DNA of 64,000 nt from contig NZ_CP060711.1 in the NCBI RefSeq assembly GCF_014395425.1, positions 2,728,001 through 2,792,000 of the forward strand. Direction: 5' to 3'. Source of the DNA: Thermomonas brevis. GTDB lineage: Bacteria > Pseudomonadota > Gammaproteobacteria > Xanthomonadales > Xanthomonadaceae. Position 1 is the stretch's first letter. The number at the start of each line of letters is the position of its first letter. This document shows, in pieces, positions 1-8,554 of the stretch. Below the pieces are notes generated by a model. It was not told the DNA's origin. It ran no database searches and was given only the letters and a program-made list of their open reading frames with translations. The position numbers and the translations under genes are program-made.

Positions 1-243
1 ATGGGCCGCAGGCTGCGGCGGCTGCGCAGTGCGGAATGGCCGTGGGGCAGGGTCGCTGTCGTCACGCGGTCATCACGATGCAAAACGGAAGGCGCGACTA
101 TGCCCGCCTTGGCCGGCCGAAGGGTTCAAAAAACGTTAGCCGGATGTGTGCGGATTGCCGAAAATGTGACGCCGGCCGCGTTCATTTTCGTGAATCCGCC
201 TCGATTTTCCTGAACGGCGACGCGGGCTTGCATCAAGGCCGCC
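1..243. other. left edge, no confident gene
   Basis: Only short open frames without family resemblance are seen here. A minus-strand frame opening with GTG near base 76 (MTTATLPHGHSALR...) stays open to the left edge and could be the N-terminus of a gene lying outside the window, but it has no clear ribosome-binding site and is not recognisable. The rest lies downstream of the minus-strand C40 gene. Confidence 0.3.
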
Positions 244-794
244 TCAGAACAGCAGCCGCCGCGCCCCGCTGTAATGGTCTCGCCACCAGCTGCCGTCCAG
301 CCGGTCCAGCCGCACCGTGCCGCCGGTGCTGGGCGCGTGCACGAAGCGGCCTTCGCCGACGTAGATGCCGACGTGGCTGACGCCGCCGTCGCTGCCGAAG
401 AACACCAGGTCGCCGCTGGTCAGTTGCGACGGCGCGATGCGCGGTCCCTGCATCGCCGCCAGGTCGCGGGTGGTGCGCGGCAGGCGCAGGTCGAGCATGT
501 CCCGGTACACGTAGCCGACCAGCCCGCTGCAATCGAAGCCGCCTTCCGGCGTATTGCCGCCGTAGCGGTAGGGCGTGCCGACCAGGCTGATGGCGCGCAT
601 CAGCACCGCGTTGGCCTTGGCCGGGTCGGCCGGGGCGATCACCGGCCAGTCGCGCTGCGCGATAGCCCGCGGCGGCGCCTTGCGGACCGCTTCGCCGCCC
701 CGCAGCCCGCCAGCGCGGCGGCCAGCAATGGCGCGAGCAGGGCGCAGCGTCGATAATGCGCGCCCGGTCGCTGGTTGCAGTCGGCTGGTTCCAT
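244..794 (-). CDS. NlpC/P60 (C40) peptidase lipoprotein, frameshifted N-terminus
   Basis: Predicted lipid-anchored cell-wall hydrolase cleaving stem-peptide bonds of peptidoglycan. The C-terminal domain is intact: catalytic Cys in FDCSGLVGY, catalytic His in GGVSHVGIYVG and the usual C40 order GTPYRYGG / FDCSG / GDLVFF / HVGIY. A classic lipobox signal (LLAPLLAAALAGC) is present but lies in another reading frame from the peptidase domain. Adding one base to the C4 run at 698-701 (G4 on the coding strand) joins the two into about 183 aa. As read, the enzyme has no exportable start. This may be a real mutation or an assembly indel. It is divergent from the FKBP gene at 857. The start at 794 is a best guess. 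Confidence 0.75.
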
Positions 795-856
795 CCCGCG
801 CAGTGTTGCCGCAACCGCATGCGGCGGCAAGCGCCCAACCGATTGGCAGGAACAAC

Positions 857-1339
857 ATGAAGATCGAAAAAGACCGAGTCGTCCGTTTCCACTACGCCGT
901 GGCCGAGGCGGGCAAGGAACAGCTGGAGAGCTCGAAGGCCGTCGGCGAGCCGCTGGCGATCCTGTTCGGGCGCGGCCAGATCATCCCCGGCCTGGAGAAG
1001 GCGATGGAAGGCCACGAAGCCGGCGACAGCTTCAAGTCCGCCGTCACCGCCGCCGACGCCTACGGCGAGCGCCGCGACGGCCTGACCCAACGCATCCCCA
1101 AGAAGCACTTCGGCGACCAGAAGCTGGCGCCCGGCATGCAGGTGGTGCTGAACACCAACTTCGGCCCGCGCGCGGTCACCATCGAGAAGGTGGGCATGAG
1201 CGTGGTCGACGTCGACCTGAACCACCCGATGGCCGGCAAGGATCTGGAGTTCGACATCGAGATCGTCGACGTGCGCGAAGCCAGCGAGGAAGAACTCGCG
1301 CACGGCCACGTGCACGGCGAGGGCGGTCACCAGCATTGA
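857..1339 (+). CDS. slyD: SlyD-like FKBP-type peptidyl-prolyl cis-trans isomerase
   Basis: A 160-residue FKBP isomerase and chaperone of the SlyD type, cytosolic (no signal peptide). The FKBP core starts with KDRVVRFHYAV and has the IIPGLEKAMEGHEAGD flap region, followed by the insert-in-flap chaperone segment (residues about 70-130). The C-terminus is short and histidine-containing (AHGHVHGEGGHQH), which in SlyD binds nickel; here it has only five His, so metal handling is probably weaker than in E. coli SlyD. A purine-rich segment (GGCAGGAAC) precedes the ATG. It is followed by a strong terminator, so it is probably a single-gene transcript. Confidence 0.92.
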   Translation: MKIEKDRVVRFHYAVAEAGKEQLESSKAVGEPLAILFGRGQIIPGLEKAMEGHEAGDSFKSAVTAADAYGERRDGLTQRIPKKHFGDQKLAPGMQVVLNTNFGPRAVTIEKVGMSVVDVDLNHPMAGKDLEFDIEIVDVREASEEELAHGHVHGEGGHQH

Positions 1340-1365
1340 TCCCCGCCAGCGGGATCGCTTCAGCC

Positions 1366-1395
1366 ACGGGCCCGCATCGCGGGCCCGTTTCGTTG
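1366..1395 (+). terminator. Rho-independent terminator after slyD
   Basis: Perfect 10-bp GC stem, ACGGGCCCGC (1366-1375) and GCGGGCCCGT (1379-1388), with a 3-nt loop and then TTTCGTT. It sits 26 bases after the slyD stop. Confidence 0.75.
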
Positions 1396-1485
1396 CGGCG
1401 CATGCGGAGGGCAGGGTGACTTCCGGCCCGCGTGGCCGCGCGCGGAGAATGGGCAAATAAGGCCGGACGAGGCGCGGGAGGACGC

Positions 1486-2886
1486 ATGGACGGGCAGGCG
1501 ACGACGGCGAGTTTCGGGCCGGTCACGGTTCGCGAGCGGATCCAGGCGATGGACGTGCTGCGCGGGTTTGCCCTGCTCGGCATCGCGCTGATGAACGTGG
1601 AATTCTTCAGCCGGCCGTTGTCCGACGTCGGCGCCGGGGTGCCGGGGGGCCTGTCCGGCGCGGATCTGTGGGCCAGCTGGATCATCCATACCTTCGTCCG
1701 CGGCAAGTTCTGGACGATCTTCTCGATCCTGTTCGGGATGGGCTTCGCCGTGATGCTGCTGCGCGCCAGGCAATCGGACCGCGCGTTCGTGCCCGCCTAT
1801 CTGCGCCGCGCACTGGCGCTGGCCTGCTTCGGCCTGATCCACGGCATCCTGCTGTGGGCGGGCGATATCCTGCTCAGCTACGCGACCTGCGCCGTGCTGT
1901 TGATGCTGGTTCTGTTCGGTCGTCCTTGGCAGGGCGTTGCGGTCGCCGTCGCGATCGGCGCTGCCGCGTTGCTATTGAAGCTGCCGCCGTTGGGCGGCTT
2001 CGTGGCCCTGCTGGCGCTGGCCGGCTTGGTCGGCTTCTACCTGCGCAGGCGCGGACAGACGGACGCGCGCACGCTGCGCGCCGGACTGGCGCTTTACCTG
2101 CTGCCGGCCCTGTTGCTGGTCATCGCCTCCGCTGTGGCGATGACGATTCCGCAATCGGGCCAGGCGCCGACCTCCGAACGGGCACAGGCGATGGAACTGC
2201 GTTTGGCCGAGCACCAGCGCAATACGGACAGGGAAGCGCAGGTCATGTCGGCCGGTACCTATGCCGAGGCCGTGGCGTTCCGCGCAGGCCAGTTCATGCA
2301 CGAGCAAGTCGAGCAGGCCGGTTTCATGGTGCTGGTGCTGGGCCTGTTCCTGCTCGGCATGTGGCTGGTGCAATCGGGCGCGATGGTGCATCCGGAGCGG
2401 CATCTGGCGTTGTTCCGGCGGCTGGCCTGGATCGCACTGCCGATCGGCGCGGCATTGGTGGTCTCGAGCAGCCTGGTCGCCACCCGCTACGCGCCGTTGC
2501 AGAACGACCGTCAATGGCAGCTCGCAATGGGCCTGCAACTGCTCGGCAACCTGCCGATGGCATTGGGCTACATCGGGGTGATCGTGCTGGCGCTGCGGCA
2601 TCCCGGCGGGCGGCGCGGGCTGGGCTGGCTGGCGCCGGCCGGACGCATGGCGTTGACCAACTACATCGGCCAGTCCGTGCTCGGCACGCTCTTCTTCTAC
2701 GGCTACGGGCTGGGTCATTGGGGAATGCCGCGTGCGCAGCAGGTGCTGTACGTGCTGGCGGTATTCGCCTTGCAGGTGGCGTTGAGCCGCTGGTGGCTGG
2801 CGCGGTTCCGCTTCGGGCCGCTGGAATGGCTGTGGCGCTGGGCGACCTATGGACGACGCCCGGCGATGCGAGGCGCGGCCGGCTGA
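1486..2886 (+). CDS. DUF418 (YeiB-like) multipass membrane protein
   Basis: A 466-residue inner-membrane protein of the DUF418/YeiB family. The N-terminus carries the typical acyltransferase-3-like opening (RIQAMDVLRGFALLGIALMNV), followed by several hydrophobic segments and the C-terminal DUF418 block ending in WWLARFRFGPLEWLWRWATYG. The ATG at 1486 follows a good GGGAGGAC ribosome-binding site; an upstream in-frame start would add an implausible charged leader. Family function is unknown; a transport or acyl-transfer role is only suggested by the fold. The next gene starts 62 bases downstream on the same strand. Confidence 0.88.
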   Translation: MDGQATTASFGPVTVRERIQAMDVLRGFALLGIALMNVEFFSRPLSDVGAGVPGGLSGADLWASWIIHTFVRGKFWTIFSILFGMGFAVMLLRARQSDRAFVPAYLRRALALACFGLIHGILLWAGDILLSYATCAVLLMLVLFGRPWQGVAVAVAIGAAALLLKLPPLGGFVALLALAGLVGFYLRRRGQTDARTLRAGLALYLLPALLLVIASAVAMTIPQSGQAPTSERAQAMELRLAEHQRNTDREAQVMSAGTYAEAVAFRAGQFMHEQVEQAGFMVLVLGLFLLGMWLVQSGAMVHPERHLALFRRLAWIALPIGAALVVSSSLVATRYAPLQNDRQWQLAMGLQLLGNLPMALGYIGVIVLALRHPGGRRGLGWLAPAGRMALTNYIGQSVLGTLFFYGYGLGHWGMPRAQQVLYVLAVFALQVALSRWWLARFRFGPLEWLWRWATYGRRPAMRGAAG

Positions 2887-2948
2887 TCCTGTGGCATGCG
2901 CAGGCGCCGGTGCCCGATAATGACGGGTATCCGTACAGCGAGCGAGCC

Positions 2949-4220
2949 ATGAGCGAAGCGATCCTCGAAACCCGCACCGATTGCCTCGTGGTCGGAGCCG
3001 GCGTGTCCGGCCTCGCCACCGCGCTGGCGCTGCTCGACGATGGCCGCGAGGTCACCGTGATCGACGCCGGTCGGGTCGGCGGCGGCGCCTCGCACGGCAA
3101 CTGCGGCACGCTCACGCCCAGCCACGCGCCGCCGCTGGCCGGGCCGAGCACGCTGGTGCGCGCCGCGCGCTGGATGTTCACCCCGGACGCGCCGCTGTAC
3201 ATCAAGCCGACGCTCGATCCGGACGTGCTGCGCTGGATGCTGGGCTTCGCCCTGCGCTGCAATGCGCGCGACTTCGAGGCCAGCGCCCGCGCCAAGTACA
3301 AGCTGCTGTCCGATTCGCGCCAGCGCATCCAGCAATGGGTGGAACGCTACGGGCTGGACTGCGAATTCGCCGAGACCGGCGAGGACTACGTGTTCAAGAC
3401 CCGCCGCGACATGGATCGCGAGCTGGGCGACGTGCCGCTGCTGCGCGACATGGGCGTCGACGTCGAGATCGTCGAGGGCCCCGCCTACGAGGCGCGCGAC
3501 CCGGCGTTCAAGCCGGGCCTGGCCGGGGCGATCTGCTTCCGCGGCGACGCCGCGCTGCGTCCCGACCGCTACGTCGCCGAACTGGCGCGGGTAGTGCGCG
3601 AACGCGGCGGCCGCATCATCGAGCACTGCGCGTTGCAGTCGCTCGACTCCGGCGCGCAGGGCGTCGTCGCCACCACCGGGCAGGGCGTGCTGCGCGCGAA
3701 CGACGTGGTGCTCGCCACCGGCGCCTGGGCGCCGCGCATCGCCGAAGCGGTGGGCCTGCCGTGGCTGCGCAAGTCGATCCAGCCCGGCAAGGGCTATTCG
3801 ATCACCTACAGCTCGCCGGAACTGACGCCGAAGCGGCCGGTCATCCTGTACGAACCCTCGGTCTGCGTCACCGCCTGGCCCAGCGGCTACCGGCTGGGCA
3901 GCACGATGGAGTTCACCGGCTTTGATGACAGCCTCAACGAGCGCCGCCTCGGCGCGCTGGAGCGCGGCGCGGCGCAGTTCCTGCACCAGCCGGTCGGCCC
4001 GCAGGTGCGCGAGAAGTGGTGCGGCTGGCGGCCGATGAGCCGCGACGACATCCCGCTGATCGGCCGCGCCCCCGGCCACGCACACCTGTGGATGGCGGTC
4101 GGCCACGGCATGATGGGCGTGAGCATGAGCGCCAGCACCGGCCAGCTGCTGGCCGATCTGATCGCGGGGCGGACGCCGTGCGTGGAGCCTGCGCCGTTCG
4201 ATCCGGCGCGGTTCGCCTGA
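2949..4220 (+). CDS. FAD-dependent D-amino-acid dehydrogenase (DadA-like)
   Basis: A 423-residue flavoprotein of the DAO/DadA family, expected to oxidise the alpha-amino group of D-amino acids or a related secondary amine and pass electrons to the membrane. The FAD dinucleotide-binding motif GAGVSG is at residues 16-21, followed by the EVTVIDAGRVGGGASHGNCG loop where the acidic residue binds the ribose; the C-terminal family signature is WRPMSRDDIPLIGR followed by GHGMMGVSMS. No signal peptide. The neighbouring DUF418 gene gives no substrate clue, so hydroxyproline- or other amine-specific variants cannot be excluded. Confidence 0.85.
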   Translation: MSEAILETRTDCLVVGAGVSGLATALALLDDGREVTVIDAGRVGGGASHGNCGTLTPSHAPPLAGPSTLVRAARWMFTPDAPLYIKPTLDPDVLRWMLGFALRCNARDFEASARAKYKLLSDSRQRIQQWVERYGLDCEFAETGEDYVFKTRRDMDRELGDVPLLRDMGVDVEIVEGPAYEARDPAFKPGLAGAICFRGDAALRPDRYVAELARVVRERGGRIIEHCALQSLDSGAQGVVATTGQGVLRANDVVLATGAWAPRIAEAVGLPWLRKSIQPGKGYSITYSSPELTPKRPVILYEPSVCVTAWPSGYRLGSTMEFTGFDDSLNERRLGALERGAAQFLHQPVGPQVREKWCGWRPMSRDDIPLIGRAPGHAHLWMAVGHGMMGVSMSASTGQLLADLIAGRTPCVEPAPFDPARFA

Positions 4221-4291
4221 GCGCGGCTGCGCCGACGATCGCGCTACATTGGGGGTTCCCGGCGGCGAACGCCAGCGGTGGAGGAAACGCC

Positions 4292-4447
4292 ATGCTGCAA
4301 TCGCGCAGACGGCATCGAGGACTGTTGCGGCAGCTGTGGGGGCTGGCGCTGGTCGCACTGGCGGCGTACTTCGTCTGGCGGCTGCTGAATCTTGCCTTCC
4401 CGGATCGGATGCAAACCCTGATCGCCGCGATCAGGGGCCTGCTGTAG
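4292..4447 (+). CDS. small single-pass membrane protein, unknown function
   Basis: A 51-residue protein with a basic N-terminus (MLQSRRRHRG), one hydrophobic helix (about residues 15-31, LWGLALVALAAYFVWRLL) and an amphipathic tail ending at the TAG at 4447. The start is supported by a strong GGAGGAAA ribosome-binding site six bases before the ATG. It is not recognisable as a known family. It lies between the DadA-like gene and the convergent parE gene, whose stop codon is only 12 bases away. Confidence 0.6.
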   Translation: MLQSRRRHRGLLRQLWGLALVALAAYFVWRLLNLAFPDRMQTLIAAIRGLL

Positions 4448-4459
4448 CCGCGGCGCCGC

Positions 4460-6349
4460 TCACACCTCCAGCGTCGCCAGATCCCCCTTCTGCTCCAGCC
4501 AGCTCTTGCGGTCGCCGGCGCGCTTTTTCGCCAGCAGCATGTCCATCAGGGCGCGCGTCGCGGTGTCGTCGTCGACGGTGAGTTGCACCAGCCGACGGGT
4601 ATCCACATGCATGGTGGATTCGCGCAATTGCTGCGGGTTCATTTCGCCGAGGCCCTTGAAGCGGGTGACGTTGACCTGACCCTTGAGCTTCTCGCGCTGG
4701 ATCTTTTCCAGCAGCAGGCGCTTTTCTTCCTCGTCCAGCGCGTAGAACACCTGCTTGCCCACGTCCACGCGGAACAGCGGCGGCATCGCCACGAACACGT
4801 GGCCGGCGCGCACCAGCGCGGGAAAGTGGCGCAGGAACAGCGCGGACAGCAGGGTGGCGATGTGCAGCCCGTCGGAGTCGGCGTCGGCAAGGATGACGAC
4901 TTTGCCGTAGCGCAGGCCGTCGATCTCGTCCTTGCCCGGATCGCAGCCAATGGCGACCGCCAGGTCGTGCACTTCCTGCGAGGCCAGCACCTGGCCCGAG
5001 GCGACTTCCCAGGTGTTCAGGATCTTGCCGCGCAGCGGCAGGATCGCCTGGAAGTCCTTGTCGCGCGCCTGCTTGGCGCTGCCGCCGGCGGAGTCGCCCT
5101 CGACCAGGAAAAGCTCCGTGCGCGACAGGTCCTGCGAAATGCAGTCAGCCAGCTTGCCGGGCAGAGCAGGGCCCTGCGTCACCTTCTTGCGGACGATCTG
5201 CTTCTCGGTCTTGAGTCGCGCCGAGGCGCGCTCGATGGCGAGCTGGGCGATCTTCTCGCCGAATTCGGTGTTGGCGTTCAGCCACAGCGAGAACGCGTCG
5301 TGCGCGGCGCCTTCGACGAAGCCGGCGGCCTGCCGCGAGCTCAGGCGTTCCTTGGTCTGGCCGCTGAACTGCGGGTCGGTCATCTTCAGCGACAGCACGA
5401 AGGCGACGCGGTCCCATACATCCTCTGGCGCCAGCTTGACGCCGCGCGGCAGCAGGTTGCGGAAGTCGCAGAATTCGCGCAGCGCGTCGGTGAAGCCGCT
5501 GCGCAGGCCGTTGACGTGGGTGCCGTGCTGGGCGGTGGGAATCAGGTTGACGTAGCTTTCCTGCACCAGCTCGCCGTCGGGCACCCAGGCCACCGCCCAG
5601 TCGACGGTTTCGGTGTCCTTCTTCAACGCGCCGACGAACAGCTCGGGCGGCAGCAGCTCGCGTTCGGCCAGTTCGCCCTTCAGGTAGTCGCGCAGGCCAT
5701 CCTCGTAGTGCCACTGGATGCGCTCGCCGCTGGCCTCGTCGTACAGGCTGACGGTCAGGCCGGGGCAGAGCACCGCCTTGGCGCGCAGCAGATGCTTGAG
5801 CGCGCGCAGGTTGAACTTCGGCGTGTCGAAATACTTGGGATCGGGCCAGAAGCGCAACCGGGTGCCGGTGTTCTTCTTGCCGACGCTGCCCACGACGCTC
5901 AGCGCGGAAGCGCGGTCGCCGTCGGCGAAGGCCATGTGGTACTCGCTGCCTTCGCGCTTGATGAACACGTCGACCTTCTTCGACAGCGCGTTGACCACGC
6001 TCACGCCCACGCCGTGCAGGCCGCCGCTGAAGGTGTAGTTCTTGTTGCTGAACTTGCCGCCGGCGTGCAGGCGGGTGAGGATCAGCTCGACGCCGGGGAT
6101 CTTCTCCTCGGGATGGATGTCCACCGGCATGCCGCGGCCGTCGTCGGCGACCTCGCAGCTGCCGTCGGCGTGCAGGGTCACCTCGATGCCGCGCGCGTGG
6201 CCGGCCAGCGCCTCGTCCACCGCGTTGTCGATGACTTCCTGCGCCAGGTGGTTGGGGCGCGCGGTGTCGGTGTACATGCCGGGCCGGCGCTTGACCGGGT
6301 CCAGGCCGGAGAGGACTTCGATGTCGGCTGCGTTGTAGCGGGTGTTCAT
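4460..6349 (-). CDS. parE: DNA topoisomerase IV subunit B
   Basis: ATPase subunit of topoisomerase IV, which with ParC decatenates replicated chromosomes. At 629 residues it matches E. coli ParE. Visible parts in order: GHKL ATPase opening (LSGLDPVKRRPGMY, then VIDNAVDEALAG with the Mg-binding Asn), the DDGRGMPVDIH and GGLHGVGVSVVNALS motifs, the transducer domain, and the TOPRIM domain with ELFLVEGDSAGGSA and ILADADSDG. It has the shorter ParE C-terminus without the GyrB insert. The ATG at 6349 gives the canonical MNTRYNAADIEVL start. Confidence 0.97.
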   Translation of the reverse strand: MNTRYNAADIEVLSGLDPVKRRPGMYTDTARPNHLAQEVIDNAVDEALAGHARGIEVTLHADGSCEVADDGRGMPVDIHPEEKIPGVELILTRLHAGGKFSNKNYTFSGGLHGVGVSVVNALSKKVDVFIKREGSEYHMAFADGDRASALSVVGSVGKKNTGTRLRFWPDPKYFDTPKFNLRALKHLLRAKAVLCPGLTVSLYDEASGERIQWHYEDGLRDYLKGELAERELLPPELFVGALKKDTETVDWAVAWVPDGELVQESYVNLIPTAQHGTHVNGLRSGFTDALREFCDFRNLLPRGVKLAPEDVWDRVAFVLSLKMTDPQFSGQTKERLSSRQAAGFVEGAAHDAFSLWLNANTEFGEKIAQLAIERASARLKTEKQIVRKKVTQGPALPGKLADCISQDLSRTELFLVEGDSAGGSAKQARDKDFQAILPLRGKILNTWEVASGQVLASQEVHDLAVAIGCDPGKDEIDGLRYGKVVILADADSDGLHIATLLSALFLRHFPALVRAGHVFVAMPPLFRVDVGKQVFYALDEEEKRLLLEKIQREKLKGQVNVTRFKGLGEMNPQQLRESTMHVDTRRLVQLTVDDDTATRALMDMLLAKKRAGDRKSWLEQKGDLATLEV

Positions 6350-6483
6350 TCGCTCGATCGGGTTTCGCGGGACTGCATGAGGCCGCCAGTGTGTGGCTTC
6401 GCGGGCGGTTTTGCACGCGACGCGGCGCCGTCGCCGCTGCCCGTACAATGGCGCGACAGGGACGCGCCGGCGTCGCCGGAAGG

Positions 6484-7518
6484 ATGTTCGAGGGGGTGTC
6501 AGTGGTGGATGTCGTGGGCCGCGGCGAAGCGCATGCGGCTGGAAACCGGTTGCTGGCCGCCGATGTCGGCGGCACCTACGCCAGGCTCGGCGTGGTGGAG
6601 ACGCGCGACGGCGCGATCGCGGTGGGCTTCCACCGCCGCTACGCCTGCGCGGAGTTCCCGGGGCTGGCGGCGATCCTGCGCCGCTTCCGCGAGGAACTCG
6701 ACGCCGAGGCCGCCGGGCCGTTTCCCGCCACCTGCGTGGTGGCGATCGCCGGTGTGCTGCAGGGCGACCACCTGCTCAACAGCAACCTGCCGTGGAAGGT
6801 GTCGCTGGCGGACACGCGGGCCGAAGCCGGCATCGAACACCTGCACCTGATCAACGATTTCGAGGCGCTGGCCTGGGCGCTGCCGCAGATCCCGCTGGCG
6901 GAGCTGCAGGTGTTGGGCGCGGGCGACGGCGGCGGCCTGTCGCTGCCGGCGCTGCTGCTGGGGCCGGGCACCGGGCTGGGCGCGGCGCTGGTGATCGACC
7001 AGGGCGGGCACGCCGGCGTGCAACCCAGCGAGGCCGGGCACGCGGCGCTGGCGGCCAACACGCCACTGGAACTCGACGTGGTGCGGCTGCTGCAAGCGCG
7101 CTTCGGTCACGTCGACAGCGAGCGCGTGTTCTCCGGCCCGGGCCTGATGAACCTGTACCAGGCGCTGTGCGAACTGCGCGGCGTCAATCCGCGCTGGCAC
7201 GCGCCGGCCGATCTGGTCGATGCCGCCGACGAAGGCCGCGACCTGCTCGCGGCCGAATGCACCGCGCTGTTCTGCCGCTGGCTGGGCAGCTTCGCCGGCG
7301 ATCTCGCGATCACGTTCCGCGCGCGCTCGGTCTGCCTCGCCGGCGGCCTGACCGGGCACCTCGACCGCTACCTGCGGCAGGGCGGCTTCATGCAGCGCTT
7401 CCTCGACAAGGGCGTGCTGTCCGACACCCTGCGCGAGGTGCCGGTGTTCACCATCGAGCACGGCCAACTGGGCCTGATCGGCGCGGCCGCCTGGCATGCC
7501 GCGCGTTTCGCGTCCTGA
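6484..7518 (+). CDS. glk: glucokinase
   Basis: ATP-dependent glucokinase of the bacterial Glk (ROK-independent) family, producing glucose-6-phosphate in the cytosol. The phosphate-binding loop LLAADVGGTYARLG, the sugar-binding LINDFEALAWALP block and the LLGPGTGLGAALV adenosine loop are all present. Length is 344 residues from the ATG at 6484; a GTG at 6502, preceded by GAGGGGG at good spacing, would give a start (VVDVVGRGEAH) closer to the usual family length, so the N-terminus is uncertain by six codons. A TACAAT -10 box lies at 6444-6449. It is followed on the same strand by the glycosylasparaginase. Confidence 0.93.
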   Translation: MFEGVSVVDVVGRGEAHAAGNRLLAADVGGTYARLGVVETRDGAIAVGFHRRYACAEFPGLAAILRRFREELDAEAAGPFPATCVVAIAGVLQGDHLLNSNLPWKVSLADTRAEAGIEHLHLINDFEALAWALPQIPLAELQVLGAGDGGGLSLPALLLGPGTGLGAALVIDQGGHAGVQPSEAGHAALAANTPLELDVVRLLQARFGHVDSERVFSGPGLMNLYQALCELRGVNPRWHAPADLVDAADEGRDLLAAECTALFCRWLGSFAGDLAITFRARSVCLAGGLTGHLDRYLRQGGFMQRFLDKGVLSDTLREVPVFTIEHGQLGLIGAAAWHAARFAS

Positions 7519-7552
7519 TCCCGCGAACTGGAATTCCGCGAAGGAGCTTCCG

Positions 7553-8554
7553 ATGCCGTCCCGCCGCCGTTTCCTGCAATCCACATTGATCGCCGCCGGT
7601 GCGGCGGCGCTGCCGAAGACGAACGCCGCGCCTGCATCGCCCGGGGCCAAGGTCGTGTCGACCTGGGACTTCGGCGTGCCGGCCAACCGCGCCGCGTGGG
7701 AGGTGCTGGGCCAGGGCGGTAGCGCGCTGGACGCGGTGGAGGCGGGCGCACGCTGGGCCGAGACCGGGCAGTGCAACCACACTGTGGGGCGCTGCGGCTA
7801 TCCGGACCGCGACGGCTACGTCACGCTCGACGCCAGCATCATGCGCGGCGATGGCGGCTGCGGCGCGGTGGCGGCGCTGGAGGACATCGACCATCCCATC
7901 AGCGTCGCGCGGCGGGTGATGGAAAAGACCCCGCACGTGCTGCTGGTCGGCGAGGGCGCGAAACAGTTCGCGGTCGCCGAAGGCTTCCAGCCCCGCAACC
8001 TGCGCACGCCGGAAGCGGAACAGGCGTGGCGCGAGTGGCTGAAGACCGCGGAGTACAAGCCGGAAATCAACGTCGAGCGCCGCCGCATGCCCGGCAACAG
8101 CGAGAACCACGACACCATCGGCATGCTCGCCATCGGTCGCGACGGCCGCATGGCCGGCGCCTGCACCACCAGCGGCATGGCGTTCAAGCTGCGCGGGCGG
8201 GTCGGCGACAGCCCGATCGTCGGCGCCGGCCTGTACGTCGATGACGAGGTGGGCGGGGCGACCGCCTCCGGCGTGGGCGAGGAAATGCTGCGCAACGCCG
8301 CCAGCTTCCTCGTCGTCGAACTGATGAGACAGGGCCATTCGCCCGCCGATGCCTGCCGCATCGCCATCGAGCGGGTGGTGAAGAAGCGGCCCGAGGCCAG
8401 CAAGCAGGTGCAGGTCTGCTTCCTGGCGATGAACAGGCACGGCGAGGTCGGCGCGTTCGCGCTGCATCGCGGCTTCGTCTATGCGGTCTGCGACGCGGAA
8501 AAACAGGACGCGCTGCTGGCGTCGCCGTCGGTCTACGCCACCACGCAGACGTGA
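7553..8554 (+). CDS. Tat-exported N4-(beta-N-acetylglucosaminyl)-L-asparaginase
   Basis: Glycosylasparaginase of the Ntn-hydrolase superfamily, which cleaves the bond between asparagine and N-acetylglucosamine during N-glycoprotein breakdown. The 333-residue precursor opens with a twin-arginine signal (SRRRFLQSTLIAAGAAAL), so it is probably folded in the cytosol and exported. The autoproteolysis site is seen in GNSENHDTIGMLAIG, where cleavage before Thr exposes the catalytic N-terminal nucleophile; conserved substrate-binding motifs include GNxExHDT and CTTSGMAFKLRGRVGDSPIVGAGLY. A GAAGGAG ribosome-binding site precedes the ATG. The last bases overlap the cutC start (GTGA), suggesting translational coupling. 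Confidence 0.88.
   Translation: MPSRRRFLQSTLIAAGAAALPKTNAAPASPGAKVVSTWDFGVPANRAAWEVLGQGGSALDAVEAGARWAETGQCNHTVGRCGYPDRDGYVTLDASIMRGDGGCGAVAALEDIDHPISVARRVMEKTPHVLLVGEGAKQFAVAEGFQPRNLRTPEAEQAWREWLKTAEYKPEINVERRRMPGNSENHDTIGMLAIGRDGRMAGACTTSGMAFKLRGRVGDSPIVGAGLYVDDEVGGATASGVGEEMLRNAASFLVVELMRQGHSPADACRIAIERVVKKRPEASKQVQVCFLAMNRHGEVGAFALHRGFVYAVCDAEKQDALLASPSVYATTQT

Noticed and set aside
844..858. ATG at 858 (minus) as start of the C40 peptidase, giving MLFLPIGWALAAACGCG
   Set aside because: These bases are the complement of the slyD ribosome-binding site and start; the real lipoprotein signal is found in another frame further downstream.
233..1456. Minus-strand frame of 407 codons across slyD
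   Set aside because: It runs antisense through slyD and in a third frame through the C40 gene, with Arg/Ala-rich low-complexity translation.
4583..6850. Long open frame (755 codons) on the plus strand opposite parE
   Set aside because: It is an antisense frame kept open by high GC at third positions; its translation is low-complexity and parE motifs are complete on the other strand.
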